A stretch of 37,906 nucleotides of DNA from an uncultured Oscillospiraceae bacterium (GTDB taxonomy: Bacteria; Bacillota; Clostridia; Oscillospirales; Oscillospiraceae), in contig CAAFLG010000019.1 of NCBI GenBank assembly GCA_900763705.1, forward strand, positions 1 through 37,906, read 5' to 3'. How positions within the stretch are numbered: position 1 is the stretch's first letter; the number at the start of each line of letters is the position of its first letter. The notes below the pieces were generated by a model. That model had not been told where the DNA came from, did no database searches, and worked only from the letters and a program-made list of their open reading frames with translations. Below are positions 1-7,665 of the stretch, one piece after another. Made by a program: the position numbers and the translations under genes.

Positions 1-27
1 ATCGGCGAGGCGACGGGAAACGAATAA
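1..27 (+). CDS. 3' tail of an upstream gene (only 8 codons and stop)
   Basis: Frame 1 reads eight codons (IGEATGNE) and then TAA at 25-27, 19 bases before the rsfS start. This could be the end of the preceding gene, which in Firmicutes is often yqeK or nadD, but eight residues cannot identify it. Another frame closes with TAA at 49-51, so even the reading frame is uncertain. Confidence 0.3.
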   Translation: MGEATGNE

Positions 28-46
28 ATCGGAAAGGGAAGAGAGA

Positions 47-412
47 ATGGTAAACGCAAAGGAAATGGCGCTTGCGGCCGCCAAGGCGCTCGACAGCAAG
101 AAGGGCCGCGACATCAAGGTGCTGGAGATCGACAAGATCACTACGCTGGCGGATTATTTCGTCATCTGCTCTGGCGGCAGCAACACGCAGATCAACGCGC
201 TGTGCGACGAGGTGGAAAAGGAGCTGACGCTCGCGGGCGAGGAACCGCTGCACCGCGAGGGCTATCGCGGCGGCACGTGGGTGCTGCTCGACTACGGCTG
301 CGTGGTCGTGCACATCTTCAACGATGAGGCGCGCAAGTTCTATTCTCTCGAGCACCTCTGGGCCGACGGCGAAGAGATCGACCTGAGCGCGATCCTGCCC
401 CACGCCGAGTAA
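47..412 (+). CDS. rsfS: Ribosomal silencing factor RsfS
   Basis: This 121-residue protein has the full length and pattern of the RsfS/YbeB/DUF143 family. It carries a helical N-terminus, the core TLADYFVICSG near residues 33-43, and the C-terminal LLDYG-VVVHIF block followed by ARKFYSLEHLW, the most conserved part of the family. RsfS binds ribosomal protein L14 on the 50S subunit and blocks joining to 30S when nutrients are short. The start ATG follows a purine-rich GGGAAGAGAGA ribosome site. One small deviation is Cys where most members have Asp in LLDYGD. The gene ends just before the leuS T-box promoter, so it belongs to an operon entering from the left. Identification is firm. Confidence 0.95.
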   Translation: MVNAKEMALAAAKALDSKKGRDIKVLEIDKITTLADYFVICSGGSNTQINALCDEVEKELTLAGEEPLHREGYRGGTWVLLDYGCVVVHIFNDEARKFYSLEHLWADGEEIDLSAILPHAE

Positions 413-426
413 GGCAAAAATAACGC

Positions 427-455
427 TTGACAAGACTGGGCAAAACGCCTAATAT
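427..455 (+). promoter_or_regulatory. Sigma-A promoter of the leuS T-box leader
   Basis: TTGACA at 427-432 and TAATAT at 450-455 are separated by 17 bases, placing the transcript start near 462, at the head of the T-box leader. Confidence 0.8.
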
Positions 456-460
456 AAGCA

Positions 461-738
461 TATTGTAATGATGCAAAACGCGATGACGGAGCATAAAGAC
501 GTGTGATTTCCGCCCCAAGAGAGCCGGCGGTCGGTGCGAGCCGGTGGGGAAGCACGCGGGTATGACTCACTCCCGAGCGGTCCGCCTGAACAGGGCGGAA
601 CGGCCGTTCCCGTTACGGACAAGGCTATCTGAGCCGCTGAGGGCGCACAGGCGACTGCGCGCTGAAGCAGGGTGGTATCGCGTAAAGAGTTTTTACGTCC
701 CTGACCGTTTTTTTCAAAAACGGTCAGGGATTTTTTTC
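461..738 (+). promoter_or_regulatory. T-box leader (tRNA-Leu sensing) upstream of leuS
   Basis: The leader has the canonical T-box parts in order. A Stem I apical region contains AGAGAG followed by GGTCGGTGCGAG (about 519-540). A specifier-loop candidate reads GACTCAC at 564-570, giving CTC (Leu) at 566-568. A CCGTTACGG element lies near 610-617, and the T-box/antiterminator sequence AGGGTGGTATCGCG is at 669-682. The T-box bases TGGT pair with the NCCA end of uncharged tRNA, and the T fits the A discriminator of tRNA-Leu. A terminator at 698-737 competes with the antiterminator. Uncharged tRNA-Leu would therefore switch leuS on. The specifier assignment is made by eye; the T-box call itself is secure and agrees with the downstream gene. 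Confidence 0.92.
698..737 (+). terminator. Attenuator terminator of the leuS T-box
   Basis: A long perfect hairpin (TCCCTGACCG arm paired with CGGTCAGGGA) is followed by seven T at 731-737. It is the regulated terminator of the T-box and lies 37 bases before the leuS start. Confidence 0.9.
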
Positions 739-774
739 GCATCAAAAAACCATTTCACATAAAGGAGAAGATCC

Positions 775-3282
775 ATGAAGTACGATTTCGCAGCCATTGA
801 GAAAAAATGGCAGGCAAAGTGGGAGCAGGTAAAGCCCTACGCCGCCGTGACGGGGGACAAGCGCCCCAAGTTCTACGGCCTGATCGAGTTCCCGTATCCT
901 TCTGCCGCGGGCCTGCACGTCGGCCATCCGCGCCCCTTCACGGCGATGGACATCATCTGCCGCAAAAAGCGCATGCAGGGCTACAATGTCTTGAACCCCA
1001 TCGGCTTTGACGCCTTCGGCCTGCCGACGGAGAACTTTGCCATCAAGAACCACATCCATCCCTCCATCATCACCAAGCAGAACATCGAGAATTTCACCCG
1101 CCAGCTCAAGATGCTCGGCTATGGCTTCGACTGGGACCGCGTGGTGGACACGACCGACCCGAACTACTACAAGTGGACGCAGTGGATCTTCCTGCAGATG
1201 TTCAAGCATGACCTTGCCTACAAGACCACGATGCCTGTCAACTGGTGCACGAGCTGCAAGTGCGTGCTTGCCAACGAAGAGGTCGTCGAGGGCGTGTGCG
1301 AGCGCTGCGGCGCGCCCGTCATCCGCAAGGAAAAGAGCCAGTGGATGCTGCGCATCACGAAGTATGCCGACCGCCTCATCGACGACCTCGACGAGGTCGA
1401 CTACATTGAGCGCGTGAAGACCCAGCAGCGCAACTGGATCGGCCGCTCCACCGGTACGGAGGTCACCTTCAAGACAAACACCGGCGACGATATCACTGTT
1501 TATACCACGCGCGTCGATACGCTCTTCGGCGTGACCTACACGGTCATCTCTCCCGAGCACCCGCTGCTCAAGAAGTGGAAGAGCATCATCAAGAACTGGG
1601 ACGAGGTCGAGGCCTATCAGGCTGCCGCCGCCCGCAAGAGCGACTTTGAGCGCGGCGAGCTCAACAAGGAAAAGACCGGCGTGCGCCTCGAGGGCATCGA
1701 GGTCATCAACCCTGCCACCGGCAAGGTCGTGCCGATGTTCGTCTCGGACTACGTTTTGATGGGCTACGGCACGGGCATCGTCATGGGTGTTCCCGGCCAC
1801 GACCAGCGCGACTGGGACTTCGCCACGGCCTTTGGCCTTCCCATCGTGGAGGTCGTCGAGGGCGGCGACATCACGAAGGAGGCCTTCACGCTCAAGGATG
1901 ACACCGGCATCATGGTCAACTCCGGCTTCTTAAACGGTATGACCGTCAAGGAGGCTATCCCCGCGATGAAGAAGTACGCCGTCGAGCAGGGCTGGGGCCA
2001 TGAAAAGGTCAACTACAAGCTGCGTGACTGGGTCTTCTCCCGCCAGCGCTACTGGGGCGAGCCCATCCCCCTTGTCAACTGCCCCAAGTGCGGCTGGGTC
2101 CCCGTGCCCGAGGAGGAGCTGCCGCTCGTGCTGCCGCAGGTGGAGAGCTATGAGCCGACCGACGACGGCGAGAGCCCCATCTCCAAGATGACCGACTGGG
2201 TCAACACCAAGTGCCCCAAGTGCGGCGGAGACGCCAAGCGCGAGACCGACACCATGCCTCAGTGGGCCGGCTCTTCCTGGTACTTCCTGCGCTATATGGA
2301 CCCGCACAACGATCACGAGCTCGTTTCTCACGAGGCCGAGCAGTATTGGGGTCCTGTGGACTGGTACAACGGCGGCATGGAGCACACCACGCTCCACCTG
2401 CTCTACTCCCGCTTCTGGCATAAGTTCCTCTACGACATCGGCGTTGTCCACACGAAGGAGCCTTACGCCAAGCGCACGAGCCACGGCATGATCCTCGGCC
2501 AGAACCCGCACTACGTCGGCAACGTCTCCACGCAGGAGGAAAAGGACGCGCTCATCGCCAAGTACGGCAATCAGGCGCTGCGCCCGGCGGTCAAGATGAG
2601 CAAGTCCCTCGGCAACGTCGTCAATCCCGATGATGTCGTCAAGGCATACGGCGCGGACACGATGCGCCTTTATATCATGTTCATCGGCGACTTTGAGAAG
2701 GTCGCCACCTGGTCGGATGACGCCGTCAAGGGCTGCAAGCGCTTCTTAGACCGCGTGTGGAACCTCGCCGAGCAGGCGACGGAGGAGAAGGGCATTTCCG
2801 AAAAGAACGCGCCCATCGTCCACAAGACCATCAAGAAGGTCACCGACGACATCGACACGCTCAAGATGAACACGGCCATCGCCGCGCTCATGGCCATGGT
2901 CAACGAGCTGTACGCCAACGGCCTCAGCCACGGCGACCTCGAGGCGCTGCTGCTCATGCTCTCTCCCTTCGCGCCCCACATGGTCGAAGAGCTTTGGGAG
3001 CAGAAGGGCTTTGCTTCCGAGCATGAGGGCAAGATGGCGATGCAGTGCGATTGGCCCGTTTACGACGAGAGCAAGACCGTCGCCTCCTCCGTTGAGATGG
3101 CGGTGCAGGTGGGCGGCAAGCTCAAGGGCACGATCACCGTTCCTGTCGACAGCGACCAGGATACCGTCGTCGAGGCGGCGAAGGCGAACGAAAAGGTCGC
3201 CAAGGCGCTCGCGGGGATGCAGATCATCAAGGTCATCCACGTCAAGAACAAGCTCGTCAACCTGATCGTAAAGCCCTGCTGA
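775..3282 (+). CDS. leuS: Leucyl-tRNA synthetase
   Basis: This 835-residue class I aminoacyl-tRNA synthetase charges tRNA-Leu with leucine in the cytoplasm. Visible marks are the HIGH-type motif HVGHP near residue 46, a Cys-rich zinc-type insert (CTSCKC and CERCGAP near residues 158-178), the large CP1 editing domain (around residues 220-420, with YTTRVDTLFG and GTGIVMGVPGHDQRD), a second CPKC pair of cysteines around residues 440-480, and KMSKSLGN near residue 610 in the catalytic half. The C-terminal anticodon-binding and tail domains are complete. Length is normal for bacterial LeuRS. The start follows AAAGGAGAAGATCC. It is a single gene controlled by its own T-box; no clear terminator separates it from the rpsU promoter. 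Identification is certain. Confidence 0.98.
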   Translation: MKYDFAAIEKKWQAKWEQVKPYAAVTGDKRPKFYGLIEFPYPSAAGLHVGHPRPFTAMDIICRKKRMQGYNVLNPIGFDAFGLPTENFAIKNHIHPSIITKQNIENFTRQLKMLGYGFDWDRVVDTTDPNYYKWTQWIFLQMFKHDLAYKTTMPVNWCTSCKCVLANEEVVEGVCERCGAPVIRKEKSQWMLRITKYADRLIDDLDEVDYIERVKTQQRNWIGRSTGTEVTFKTNTGDDITVYTTRVDTLFGVTYTVISPEHPLLKKWKSIIKNWDEVEAYQAAAARKSDFERGELNKEKTGVRLEGIEVINPATGKVVPMFVSDYVLMGYGTGIVMGVPGHDQRDWDFATAFGLPIVEVVEGGDITKEAFTLKDDTGIMVNSGFLNGMTVKEAIPAMKKYAVEQGWGHEKVNYKLRDWVFSRQRYWGEPIPLVNCPKCGWVPVPEEELPLVLPQVESYEPTDDGESPISKMTDWVNTKCPKCGGDAKRETDTMPQWAGSSWYFLRYMDPHNDHELVSHEAEQYWGPVDWYNGGMEHTTLHLLYSRFWHKFLYDIGVVHTKEPYAKRTSHGMILGQNPHYVGNVSTQEEKDALIAKYGNQALRPAVKMSKSLGNVVNPDDVVKAYGADTMRLYIMFIGDFEKVATWSDDAVKGCKRFLDRVWNLAEQATEEKGISEKNAPIVHKTIKKVTDDIDTLKMNTAIAALMAMVNELYANGLSHGDLEALLLMLSPFAPHMVEELWEQKGFASEHEGKMAMQCDWPVYDESKTVASSVEMAVQVGGKLKGTITVPVDSDQDTVVEAAKANEKVAKALAGMQIIKVIHVKNKLVNLIVKPC

Positions 3283-3322
3283 GCAGAATTTCGGATTTTT
3301 TTGAAAAAATGAGAAAAGATTA

Positions 3323-3351
3323 TTGACAAGCTGCGCTTTTTCTCATATAAT
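3323..3351 (+). promoter_or_regulatory. Promoter of rpsU
   Basis: TTGACA (3323-3328), a 17-base spacer and TATAAT (3346-3351) form a perfect consensus sigma-A promoter. It fits a highly expressed ribosomal protein gene, with transcription starting near 3358. Confidence 0.88.
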
Positions 3352-3357
3352 ACCACC

Positions 3358-3429
3358 GTTAGTCATGTAAGTGACTCTTAAAGAGCACCCAGGATCAAGC
3401 CGGGTGTATCGGAGGGAGGGAAAATATAA
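3358..3429 (+). promoter_or_regulatory. Structured 5' leader of rpsU
   Basis: The roughly 70-base leader holds two short hairpins: AGTCA/TGACT (3361-3365 with 3372-3376) and CACCC-A-GG/CC-GGGTG (3386-3393 with 3400-3406). The second sits just upstream of the GGAGGGAGGG ribosome site (3411-3420). This layout would suit autoregulation by a ribosomal protein, but I do not recognise a described leader family. Confidence 0.4.
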
Positions 3430-3615
3430 ATGTCCGAGATCCATGTCAAGGAGGGCGAGTCTCTCGATAGCGCGCTCAAGCGTTTCAAGAGAAGCTGCGC
3501 CAAGGCCGGTATCGTGGCGGAGGTCCGCAAGAGAGAGTGCTATGAAAGCCCCAGTGTCAAGCGCCGCAAGAAGAGCGAAGCCGCCCGTAAGAACCGCAAC
3601 AAGCGTTATTACTAA
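3430..3615 (+). CDS. rpsU: 30S ribosomal protein S21 (bS21)
   Basis: This 61-residue protein is very basic and matches bS21: an N-terminal strand with VKEGESLDSALKRFKR, then KAGIVAEVRKRECYE and a Lys/Arg-rich tail ending RNRNKRYY-like. S21 binds the 30S platform near the anti-Shine-Dalgarno sequence and assists initiation. The gene is monocistronic here, with a consensus promoter in front and a strong hairpin terminator directly behind. An alternative upstream start in another frame makes no family sense. Confidence 0.96.
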   Translation: MSEIHVKEGESLDSALKRFKRSCAKAGIVAEVRKRECYESPSVKRRKKSEAARKNRNKRYY

Positions 3616-3624
3616 GATCCTATG

Positions 3625-3661
3625 AAAAAAGACCTGTCACAGTCGTGGCAGGTCTTTTTTT
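3625..3661. terminator. Bidirectional terminator between rpsU and the reverse-strand gene
   Basis: GACCTGTCAC pairs with GTGGCAGGTC around an AGTC loop, with A-tracts on one side and T-tracts on the other. It can stop rpsU transcription and also that of the convergent gene, whose stop codon (3660-3662) touches it. Confidence 0.85.
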
Positions 3662-4418
3662 ACGTTTCCGGCGATGAGAGAAGATCGCAAATCTCAGGAT
3701 ACATGATGAAGGCATCCCGGATGTCATAGCTTTCGGCAAGGCGGACCTTGCGCCGCAGCGTTTCGGCATCATCGAAGAGCACGAAGTGCGTGCCGTGCTC
3801 AGTGGGGTAGGTAAAGTAATTTGCCGCAAGCTCGCGGGAATAATAGATAGAGGCATGGTGTTTTTGCTGCAGCGCGAGCAGTTCTTCGTGCCGCAGCGGT
3901 GTGCCGCAGCCTGTGAGACAGGGGAGGGGAAAGTCCATCTGCACGCGCTCTAAATCGAGCGCGAGACGCGCCGCGCCATAGCGGTTGATGTTCTCCTCCA
4001 GCAGTATGCGCAGCGATCCGCCGGAGATGCCCGTGCCGATGAGCAGCGTTGCGCCATCGGCCGGGAGCGCGGCAGGGCAGCAGAGGCGCATCCCACGCGC
4101 GCTCAGGGCGCCGGCAAGGCGCGTGAGAAAGGCGAGGCGGTCAGAGGGACTGCCCGATTCAAAGTCTGCCAGCACGCCGCGAAAGTGCCGCCGGGCGCAC
4201 TCGCAGACGATGGCGCGGCAGAGCGCGTCCGCGCGCGGCAGTGCTCCGGTGCAGCGGTCGGAAAGCCCCATCAGTCCGCCCTGCGGCGGTGGATCGGCGC
4301 TTGCGCGCGTAAGCGCGCCGCCTGCATCGATGGCGTAGGCGACGTGGACAAGCGGCAGCGGAGGCGGCGCGGGGAAGTGCGCGAGCGCGGCGGGTGTGAT
4401 GGCAAGATAGGTCGTCAG
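3660..4418 (-). CDS. Conserved hypothetical protein, probable TIM-barrel (GH18-like) fold, apparent CTG start
   Basis: I do not recognise a named family. The frame gives 252 residues if started at CTG (4416-4418), which has a well-placed AAGGGGG ribosome site 7 bases upstream (4426-4432). The first ATG (4271) would give 203 residues but removes a plausible first strand (VHVAYAID). No ATG, GTG or TTG lies in frame between the CTG and the upstream stop. Alternating hydrophobic strands such as GVLADFES, ATLLIGTGISGGS, RLALDLERV, ASIYYSREL, HFVLFDDA and DAFIMYPE look like a beta/alpha barrel reminiscent of glycosidase-18-like proteins of spore formers. That is an inference from pattern only. It has no signal peptide and stands alone, divergent from the yqeG-type gene. 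Confidence 0.6.
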   Translation of the reverse strand: MTTYLAITPAALAHFPAPPPLPLVHVAYAIDAGGALTRASADPPPQGGLMGLSDRCTGALPRADALCRAIVCECARRHFRGVLADFESGSPSDRLAFLTRLAGALSARGMRLCCPAALPADGATLLIGTGISGGSLRILLEENINRYGAARLALDLERVQMDFPLPCLTGCGTPLRHEELLALQQKHHASIYYSRELAANYFTYPTEHGTHFVLFDDAETLRRKVRLAESYDIRDAFIMYPEICDLLSSPET

Positions 4419-4430
4419 AACGATTCCCCC

Positions 4431-4459
4431 TTGTGTAACGCGCGCGAAGCGCGTATAAT
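4431..4459 (+). promoter_or_regulatory. Promoter of the YqeG-type phosphatase gene
   Basis: TTGTGT (4431-4436), 17 bases, TATAAT (4454-4459). The region is shared with the ribosome site of the divergent reverse-strand gene (4426-4432). Confidence 0.65.
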
Positions 4460-4492
4460 AGCAATATACATTATGAGCTTTGGGGGACAGCT

Positions 4493-5020
4493 ATGCCCGG
4501 TCTACTTTGCCCGCAGTGGGTATTTGACGATTATACGGATGTGACGGCGGATTTTTTGATGAAGCAGGGCGTGAAGCTGCTGCTCTCGGACCTTGACTTT
4601 ACGCTCGCGCCGAAAAAACAGAGCGAGCCGGACGAAGCGCTCAAGAAGTGGATCGACGGCCTGCAGGCGGCGGGGATCACGTTTGCGATCCTCTCAAATA
4701 ATCGCAGCGGCGTTCGCGTGGAGAAGTTCTGCAAGCCGCTCGGCATCGGCTATGTCGGCCATGCGGGAAAGCCCGGCACACGCGGCTTTCACGAGGCGAT
4801 GGCGCGCTACGGCACGCGCGCGGACGAGACGGCGATGCTCGGCGACAAGCTGCTGACCGATGCGCTCGGCGCGCGGCGCAGCGGCGTTCTGATGCTGATG
4901 GTCGAGCCGAAGGGCGGGCCGGACGGCGCGTGGAACCATGTGCTGCACGCGCTGCAGGAGCCGTTCAAGCGGAAAAGCGCGCACGATGCGCGCAAGAAGG
5001 ATGGGAATTTAGAAAAATAA
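4493..5020 (+). CDS. YqeG family HAD-IIIA phosphatase
   Basis: This 175-residue HAD-superfamily protein has motif I DLDFTLAP (DxD nucleophile region, residues about 33-40), motif II ILSNN (about 67-71), a GKPG Lys-containing motif III near 92-95 and motif IV MLGDKLLTD (about 116-124). This is the layout of the YqeG family (subfamily IIIA). In other Firmicutes yqeG sits near ribosome-assembly or shikimate genes and its substrate is not settled. The Lys/Asp-rich tail is probably disordered. The ATG follows a GGGGGACAGCT site. It is a short unit with its own promoter and no obvious terminator before the efp promoter. Confidence 0.88.
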   Translation: MPGLLCPQWVFDDYTDVTADFLMKQGVKLLLSDLDFTLAPKKQSEPDEALKKWIDGLQAAGITFAILSNNRSGVRVEKFCKPLGIGYVGHAGKPGTRGFHEAMARYGTRADETAMLGDKLLTDALGARRSGVLMLMVEPKGGPDGAWNHVLHALQEPFKRKSAHDARKKDGNLEK

Positions 5021-5042
5021 AGCACAATATCAAGAAAAACAC

Positions 5043-5071
5043 TTGCATTGCCGCACTATATGCGGTAAACT
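5043..5071 (+). promoter_or_regulatory. Promoter of efp
   Basis: TTGCAT (5043-5048), 17 bases, TAAACT (5066-5071); transcription would start near 5078, 70 bases before the efp ATG. Confidence 0.65.
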
Positions 5072-5146
5072 ATCGTAGGTTAAAACCAAAATTTTGTGAA
5101 TTTGAGGGTAGCGATCCTGCCCTCGGGAATACAGGAGGAAACAGTT

Positions 5147-5713
5147 ATGGCAACGATTACCGCTGGTGAATTCAGAAACGGTAAAGTATTCGAGATGGAG
5201 GGCAAGTACTATCAGGTCGTCGAGTTCCAGCACGTCAAGCCCGGTAAGGGCGCGGCCTTTGTGCGCACCAAGATGAAGAACGTCGTCACCGGCGGCGTGA
5301 CCGAGACCTCTTTCAACCCCACGGCCAAGTTCGAGGAAGTGGCTATCGAGCGCAAGAACATGGAGTACAGCTACAACGACGGTGATCTCTACTACTTCAT
5401 GGATCAGGAGACCTACGACATGGTTCCCCTGAACCGCGACATGCTCGGCGATGCGTTCCGCTTCGTCAAGGAGAACACCATGTGCATGATCCTCTCCATC
5501 AAGGGCAATGTCTTCGGCGTGGAGCCCCCCAACTTCGTTGACCTCGAGGTCACCGACACCGAGCCGGGTCTGGCCGGCAACACCGCGACCAACACCCTCA
5601 AGCCCGCCACGCTCGAGACCGGCGCGGAGATCAGAGTCCCCCTGTTCATCAACATCGGCGACAAGATCCAGATCGACACCCGCACGGGCGAGTATATCGG
5701 CCGTTCCAAGTAA
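5147..5713 (+). CDS. efp: Translation elongation factor P
   Basis: This 188-residue protein has the three-domain EF-P length. The N-terminal KOW-like domain begins ATITAGEFRNGKVFE, and the PGKGAAF loop places Lys at residue 34, the tip that enters the peptidyl-transferase centre to rescue polyproline-stalled ribosomes. The C-terminal OB domain ends with GDKIQIDTRTGEYIGRSK. The start chosen is ATG 5147, which follows AGGAGG (5133-5138); an upstream in-frame ATG adds 17 unrelated residues. No lysyl-modification gene (epmA/epmB) is nearby, so the lysine may be unmodified or carry a Bacillus-type modification. It is followed at 52 bases by the CD1247-like gene, probably co-transcribed. Confidence 0.97.
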   Translation: MATITAGEFRNGKVFEMEGKYYQVVEFQHVKPGKGAAFVRTKMKNVVTGGVTETSFNPTAKFEEVAIERKNMEYSYNDGDLYYFMDQETYDMVPLNRDMLGDAFRFVKENTMCMILSIKGNVFGVEPPNFVDLEVTDTEPGLAGNTATNTLKPATLETGAEIRVPLFINIGDKIQIDTRTGEYIGRSK

Positions 5714-5765
5714 GCAAAACAATCACAGGATGATCGTAGTTCCGGTTGAAGAAAGGAGTTTTACG

Positions 5766-6191
5766 ATGGGTATTTCTGAAAAAGTTGCGTATCTCAAGGG
5801 CCTGATGGAAGGCATGAATCTCAGTGCCGATTCCAACGAGGGCAAGCTGTTCCGCGCCATTGTGGACGTTCTCGATGAGATCGCCCTCGAGGTCGAGGAC
5901 CTGACCGACGAGGTCATGGAGCTTGGCGACGGGCTGGATGTCATCAGCGACGATCTGAGCGACGTGGAGGATGTCCTCTTTGACGAGGACGACTTCGACG
6001 ACTATGACGACGAGGATGAGGACGAGGACGACGAGGAAGAGTGCTACGCCACGACCTGCCCCGAGTGCGAGGAGGAGATCTTCTTCGACGATTCCGTGCT
6101 CGAAGACGGCAAGGTGGAGTGCCCCAACTGCGGCGCGACGCTGGAGTTTGACCCCGCCGATCTCGCCGAGGACGAGGAAAAGGACGACTAA
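5766..6191 (+). CDS. CD1247-type protein: helical N-terminus, acidic linker, zinc ribbon
   Basis: The 141-residue protein begins with an amphipathic helical region (about residues 1-60, EKVAYLKGLMEGM...). A long Asp/Glu tract (about 60-92) follows, then a zinc-ribbon with CPEC and CPNC pairs around residues 98-121. Proteins of this build, named after C. difficile CD1247, lie directly after efp in many Clostridia; their function is unknown and they are often mislabelled as transcription regulators. The start follows AAAGGAGTTTTACG. An intrinsic terminator closes the efp unit behind it. The family assignment rests on pattern and neighbourhood. Confidence 0.8.
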   Translation: MGISEKVAYLKGLMEGMNLSADSNEGKLFRAIVDVLDEIALEVEDLTDEVMELGDGLDVISDDLSDVEDVLFDEDDFDDYDDEDEDEDDEEECYATTCPECEEEIFFDDSVLEDGKVECPNCGATLEFDPADLAEDEEKDD

Positions 6192-6214
6192 ACGTCCCCC
6201 AATCCCCTATAATC

Positions 6215-6246
6215 AAAACCGCCGCAGCACCTGCTGCGGCGGTTTT
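6215..6246. terminator. Bidirectional terminator after the efp unit
   Basis: AAAACCGCCGCAGC pairs with GCTGCGGCGGTTTT around a short loop. The symmetrical A- and T-tracts suit both the forward efp unit and the convergent reverse-strand gene that ends at 6270. Confidence 0.88.
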
Positions 6247-6269
6247 CTTGAATTTTGAACGGAAGAAAA

Positions 6270-6695
6270 TCAGCGGAAGCTGTTTTCGTAAATGTCAAAG
6301 AAGGAGCTGACGAATCTGGCCTGCTGACGAGCCTCTTCCGAGCCGCTTGTGGCCTGCCAGCCGTAAGTTTTGTAGGAGGGGTAATTGAGCTTTGAAAGAG
6401 GGAGCAGATGGAACTCTTTTCGGATGAGCGAAATGCCCTCCGGATAGTTTTCGCGCAGCGCGGCAAAGGCCTCGCCGGGGTCCTTGAAAACGGCATACCC
6501 GTCTTCTCCCGCGCCGATCGCAAAGCGCGCGTCGCGCTCGTAATAGTCCTCGACATTTACATTCCCCCTGATGTTCCCCTGACCTGCGACATAGTCCTGC
6601 ACACAGGGATTCGTCACTTTGTTGATCTTGCCGTTGAATACAAACACGGCGGCAAGGATGAGGACGGAAAGGATCGCCAGTTCTGATTTTTTCAT
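6270..6695 (-). CDS. Hypothetical membrane-anchored protein
   Basis: I do not recognise this 141-residue protein. It has a short basic start (MKKSE), one hydrophobic segment (residues about 5-20, LAILSVLILAAVFVF) and then a soluble part of roughly 115 residues, so it is probably anchored in the membrane with its body outside the cell. A single Cys (residue 31) lies beyond the anchor and is not in a lipobox. The ATG has a strong GGAGGCAGCACTT ribosome site and a reasonable promoter upstream, supporting a real gene. It is convergent with the efp unit and divergent from the NifX-thioredoxin gene. Confidence 0.7.
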   Translation of the reverse strand: MKKSELAILSVLILAAVFVFNGKINKVTNPCVQDYVAGQGNIRGNVNVEDYYERDARFAIGAGEDGYAVFKDPGEAFAALRENYPEGISLIRKEFHLLPLSKLNYPSYKTYGWQATSGSEEARQQARFVSSFFDIYENSFR

Positions 6696-6749
6696 AAGTG
6701 CTGCCTCCTGTCGGCTGTCATTTCGCGGCGAAGCGCCTTGTTTGATTTC

Positions 6750-6778
6750 ACTCTATCACGGGGCGGCTACAATTGCAA
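6750..6778 (-). promoter_or_regulatory. Promoter of the anchored hypothetical gene
   Basis: On the reverse strand TTGCAA (6778-6773), 17 bases and TAGAGT (6755-6750) form a plausible sigma-A promoter 55 bases upstream of the ATG. Confidence 0.55.
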
Positions 6779-6819
6779 GACAGAACGGCTGCGGCCATGG
6801 TTTGTTTACAAATTTCCGG

Positions 6820-6848
6820 TTGTACGGCGCGGCAAAGCGTGGTACACT
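6820..6848 (+). promoter_or_regulatory. Promoter of the NifX-thioredoxin gene
   Basis: TTGTAC (6820-6825), 17 bases, TACACT (6843-6848). Confidence 0.55.
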
Positions 6849-6912
6849 ACGAAATGGCATGATGCGGCGGCTCTGCCGCCGAAAGCAATAGAGCGGAAAG
6901 GAAACAAAAACC

Positions 6913-7665
6913 ATGAAAATTGCCATTCCCTGCGAGAACGGCGAGGTGCTGCAGCACTTCAGTCGCGCTCAGGAGTTTAACATCTACAGCATCGAGGACA
7001 TTAAGCCCATTGAAAAGGAGCAGGTCCGTTTTGACGATGCCGACCACAACAAGGCCGCGCGCGGCCTGAAGGAAAAGGGTGTCGATCTCATCATCTGCGG
7101 CAGCATCGGTCCCGAGGCGCGCAGCGCGGTCGAAAACGCACACATGCTGCTCATCTCCGGCGTGTCCGGCGAGGCGGACCAGGCCATTGACCGTTTTCTG
7201 GACGGCAGCCTTGAGCTGATGACCGGCGAGAGCGACGCTTCCGCGGGCGGCTGCGGCAGTGGCTGCGGCGGCGGGTGCAGTTCCTGCTGCGGTGGCTGCG
7301 GCGGTGGAGGCTGCGGCGAGCCGTATGTGGAGACGCGCACCTTCACCGATATCGTCACGCTGACGAAAGAGAACTTTGAGGACGAAGTGCTGCGTGACCC
7401 CGGTCTCATCCTCATCGATTTCTGGGCCGAGTGGTGCCAGCCGTGCAAAATGATGGCTCCCGTCTTTGACGAACTCAATGCGGAGGAAGATAAGGTCAAG
7501 TTCTGCAAGATCAACGTCGATGAGCAGCCGAACCTCGCCTCCATGTTCGGCATCGACTCCATCCCGACGCTTGCCGTCGTGCAGGATCGCCGCACGCTCA
7601 CCGGCATGGTCGGCGTGCACGAGAAGGCGGACATCAAGGCGATGCTGGAGCAGTGCAAGGCATGA
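6913..7665 (+). CDS. NifX/NifB-type cofactor-binding domain fused to thioredoxin through a Cys/Gly linker
   Basis: The 250-residue protein has three parts. Residues 1-105 are a dinitrogenase Fe-Mo-cofactor-type domain: start MKIAIPCENGEVLQHF, then a strand VDLIICGSIG and a C-terminal helix AIDRFLDG. Residues 111-135 are a Gly-rich linker with seven Cys (114, 118, 122, 125, 126, 129, 134). Residues from about 144 form a complete thioredoxin fold, with active site WCQPC (Cys175 and Cys178) and the cis-Pro turn SIPTL (Pro218). The first domain family binds metal-sulfur clusters; the thioredoxin domain reduces disulfides. The joined protein could couple cluster handling to thiol redox, which is inference. 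The last four bases overlap the next gene (ATGA), so the two are translationally coupled. No nif genes are in the window. Confidence 0.87.
   Translation: MKIAIPCENGEVLQHFSRAQEFNIYSIEDIKPIEKEQVRFDDADHNKAARGLKEKGVDLIICGSIGPEARSAVENAHMLLISGVSGEADQAIDRFLDGSLELMTGESDASAGGCGSGCGGGCSSCCGGCGGGGCGEPYVETRTFTDIVTLTKENFEDEVLRDPGLILIDFWAEWCQPCKMMAPVFDELNAEEDKVKFCKINVDEQPNLASMFGIDSIPTLAVVQDRRTLTGMVGVHEKADIKAMLEQCKA

Noticed and set aside
742..1800. Long reverse-strand open frame of 352 codons
   Set aside because: It is the mirror of leuS, arising from GC-rich codon bias; the protein is His/Val/Asp/Leu-rich low-complexity with no ribosome site. The same applies to reverse frames over dxs (10633-11562), tyrS (17046-18680), queA (21354-22349), ruvB (27709-29001), yebC (33029-34129) and murD (35445-36620).
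5508..5765. N-terminal extension of the CD1247-like protein over the end of efp
   Set aside because: It is an out-of-frame reading of efp; the ribosome site AAAGGAG and family start point to ATG 5766.
7252..7317. Cys/Gly-rich stretch as a separate metallothionein-like gene
   Set aside because: It lies in frame within one continuous 250-codon gene between two recognisable domains and has no start of its own.
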